NCBI GenBank assembly: GCA_035532075.1
Contig: DATKRV010000003.1
Location: 1 to 64,000 of the forward strand
Direction: 5' to 3'
Origin: CAIVND01 sp035532075
GTDB taxonomy: Bacteria > Actinomycetota > Acidimicrobiia > Acidimicrobiales > Bog-793
Length of the DNA stretch: 64,000 nucleotides
In this document: positions 62,926 through 64,000 of the stretch, piece after piece
Position numbering within the stretch: position 1 is the stretch's first letter
Layout: each line of letters begins with the position of its first letter
Made by a program: the position numbers and the translations under genes
Notes under the pieces: model-generated
What the model saw: only the letters and a program-made list of their open reading frames with translations
Database searches by the model: none
Told to the model about the DNA's origin: nothing

Positions 62926-63707
62926 GTACGCTTCGTATCGCTGGACTTCGTGCCGCAATCGGTTCGAAAGAGGTCCTCAGGGGAATCGACCTCGAGATCT
63001 GCTCGGGTGAGATCCACGCGATCATGGGGCCAAACGGCGCTGGCAAGTCCTCGCTCGCCAATGTCCTGATGGGCAATCGCGCCTATCTGGTGACGGAGGG
63101 ATCCGTCACCCTCGACGGGGTCGATCTGCTTTCGCTGAGCACCTATGAGCGCGCCGGTGCCGGGCTGTTCCTTGCCTCGCAGAGTCCGATGGAGATTCCC
63201 GGTGTCCCCCTCCTTTCGCTGTTGCGAGAGGCGCTGCTCGCCCAGGGACGCGCCGACGAGGCCGAGGAGGAGTCATTGCTCGCGCGCCTTGACAAAGAGG
63301 CGCTCTCGATCGGTGTACCCGAGGCGATGCTCGGGCGCGCGGTCAATGTCGATGCCTCAGGTGGTGAGAAGAAGCGACTCGAGACCCTCCAGCTCGCGAT
63401 CCTCCAGCCACGGATCGCGCTCTTGGACGAACTCGACTCGGGCCTCGATGTCGATGCACTGCGCGATGTCGCGCGTCGCATCGAACGACAGGCACACGCA
63501 CCTGAACCCGGAACGATTGCCATCGGGGTCCTCGCGATCACGCACTATCGCCGCCTGCTCGACGAGCTCCATCCTGATGGGGTGCATGTCTATGTGAACG
63601 GCAGGATCGTCAAGTCGGGCGGTCTTGAGCTCGCAGATGAACTTGAACGCGATGGTTACGCTGCCTACACCGAGGATGAGCCGGTCTCCGATTTCATCTT
63701 CCCATAG
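62922..63707 (+). CDS. sufC: SufC, ATPase of the Fe-S scaffold, 261 aa
   Basis: ABC ATPase: Walker A GPNGAGKSS (about 36), signature SGGEKKRLETLQ (about 146), Walker B LLDELDSGLDVD (about 167), and the SufC-specific IMGPNGAGKSSLANVLMGN and ESPMEIPGV-like (SPMEIPGVPLLSLLREAL) stretches. It energises SufB/SufD. GTG at 62922 overlaps the Rieske stop. sufS and sufU would be expected next, but the following gene is a membrane protein. Confidence 0.95.
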   Translation: MSTLRIAGLRAAIGSKEVLRGIDLEICSGEIHAIMGPNGAGKSSLANVLMGNRAYLVTEGSVTLDGVDLLSLSTYERAGAGLFLASQSPMEIPGVPLLSLLREALLAQGRADEAEEESLLARLDKEALSIGVPEAMLGRAVNVDASGGEKKRLETLQLAILQPRIALLDELDSGLDVDALRDVARRIERQAHAPEPGTIAIGVLAITHYRRLLDELHPDGVHVYVNGRIVKSGGLELADELERDGYAAYTEDEPVSDFIFP

Positions 63708-63735
63708 TCCTTTTCGGCCCTAATCTCTCGGGGTG

Positions 63736-64000
63736 ATGATGCATCTCTTAGCGCCGGATCCGAACGCGCACCTTGGCACGCTGCTCAGCTTCCATCAGGT
63801 GTGGGGCTATCTCGTCATCACCGGGAACGGTCTCGCCGGGCTCTGGGCCCTCGTTGCCAACTATCGCGAGAAACTTCGTACGAGAGCACTCTGGTGGTTT
63901 ACCTTCTTCGTCGAGGCGGCGATATTTGTCCAGATTGGCTCCGGACTTGGTCTTGTCGAGGGCGAACACGCGAGGCCGCTCGCGTTCCATCCGTTCTACG
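63736..64000 (+). CDS. Membrane protein, 5' end only (cut by window end)
   Basis: Two successive ATGs (63736, 63739) begin MMHLLAPDPNAHLGTLLSFH. Two hydrophobic segments follow (VWGYLVITGNGLAGLWALVA and WWFTFFVEAAIFVQIGSGLG), with HQ and H residues nearby that could be ligands. I do not recognise the family; at least 88 residues are visible. Confidence 0.6.
   Translation, partial: MMHLLAPDPNAHLGTLLSFHQVWGYLVITGNGLAGLWALVANYREKLRTRALWWFTFFVEAAIFVQIGSGLGLVEGEHARPLAFHPFY

Overview
The window looks like a chromosomal segment of a moderately GC-rich actinobacterium, most likely an Acidimicrobiia-type organism. This is inferred from gene content and codon use, not from a marker tree. Supporting signs are the order rpsT / lepA / hrcA / dnaJ / rsmE / hemW, many GTG and TTG starts, a CIRCE (HrcA) operator, a short eukaryotic-type glutamine synthetase II, an NlpC/P60 coiled-coil wall hydrolase, a SUF operon, and tRNA-Glu and tRNA-Gln genes beside gltX.

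Region 1 (1-26.5 kb) is accessory. It holds large glycosyltransferases and SAM-methyltransferases for a surface glycan, several with long coiled coils, separated by wrecks of insertion sequences: IS110-like at 6.7-7.6 kb and about 22.3 kb, IS3-like at 11.4 kb, IS21 istAB at 11.6-13.6 kb, ISAzo13-like at 15.4 kb and ISL3-like at 25.5 kb. The same modules occur fused (GT-A + GT4 + coiled coil + methyltransferase, 739-4308) and split (22717-24072 and 24093-25325). The region ends with a RelE-type toxin-antitoxin operon that appears to be leaderless.

Region 2 (26.6-46.5 kb) is mostly housekeeping: tRNA-Glu(CTC), tRNA-Gln(CTG), gltX, rpsT, lepA, hrcA-dnaJ-rsmE-hemW, a HIT protein, an FAH-family hydrolase, glnII, a P60 hydrolase and fumC. 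Unknowns or less common genes are interspersed (DUF2236 oxygenase-like, TMEM175-like channel, eIF2B-like protein, DUF885 metallopeptidase).

Region 3 (46.5-59.2 kb) carries a second glycan set: a GT4, a GT2 flanked by two tiny stand-alone coiled-coil proteins, an NDP-sugar epimerase, and a nearly complete nucleotide-D,D-heptose pathway (gmhA-, hddA-, gmhB- and hddC-like genes) with a transaldolase-family gene inside the same operon and a RmlC-like epimerase nearby. A MutY-like glycosylase and a two-TM protein with a RodZ-C-like domain sit among them.

Region 4 (59.4-64 kb) is a SUF Fe-S assembly operon, sufB - four-Cys small protein - sufD - Rieske ferredoxin - sufC, tightly packed with 4-nt overlaps and followed by a membrane protein cut by the window edge. 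The most interesting theme is the modular coiled-coil glycosyltransferase/methyltransferase machinery together with heptose precursor synthesis in an apparently actinobacterial genome.
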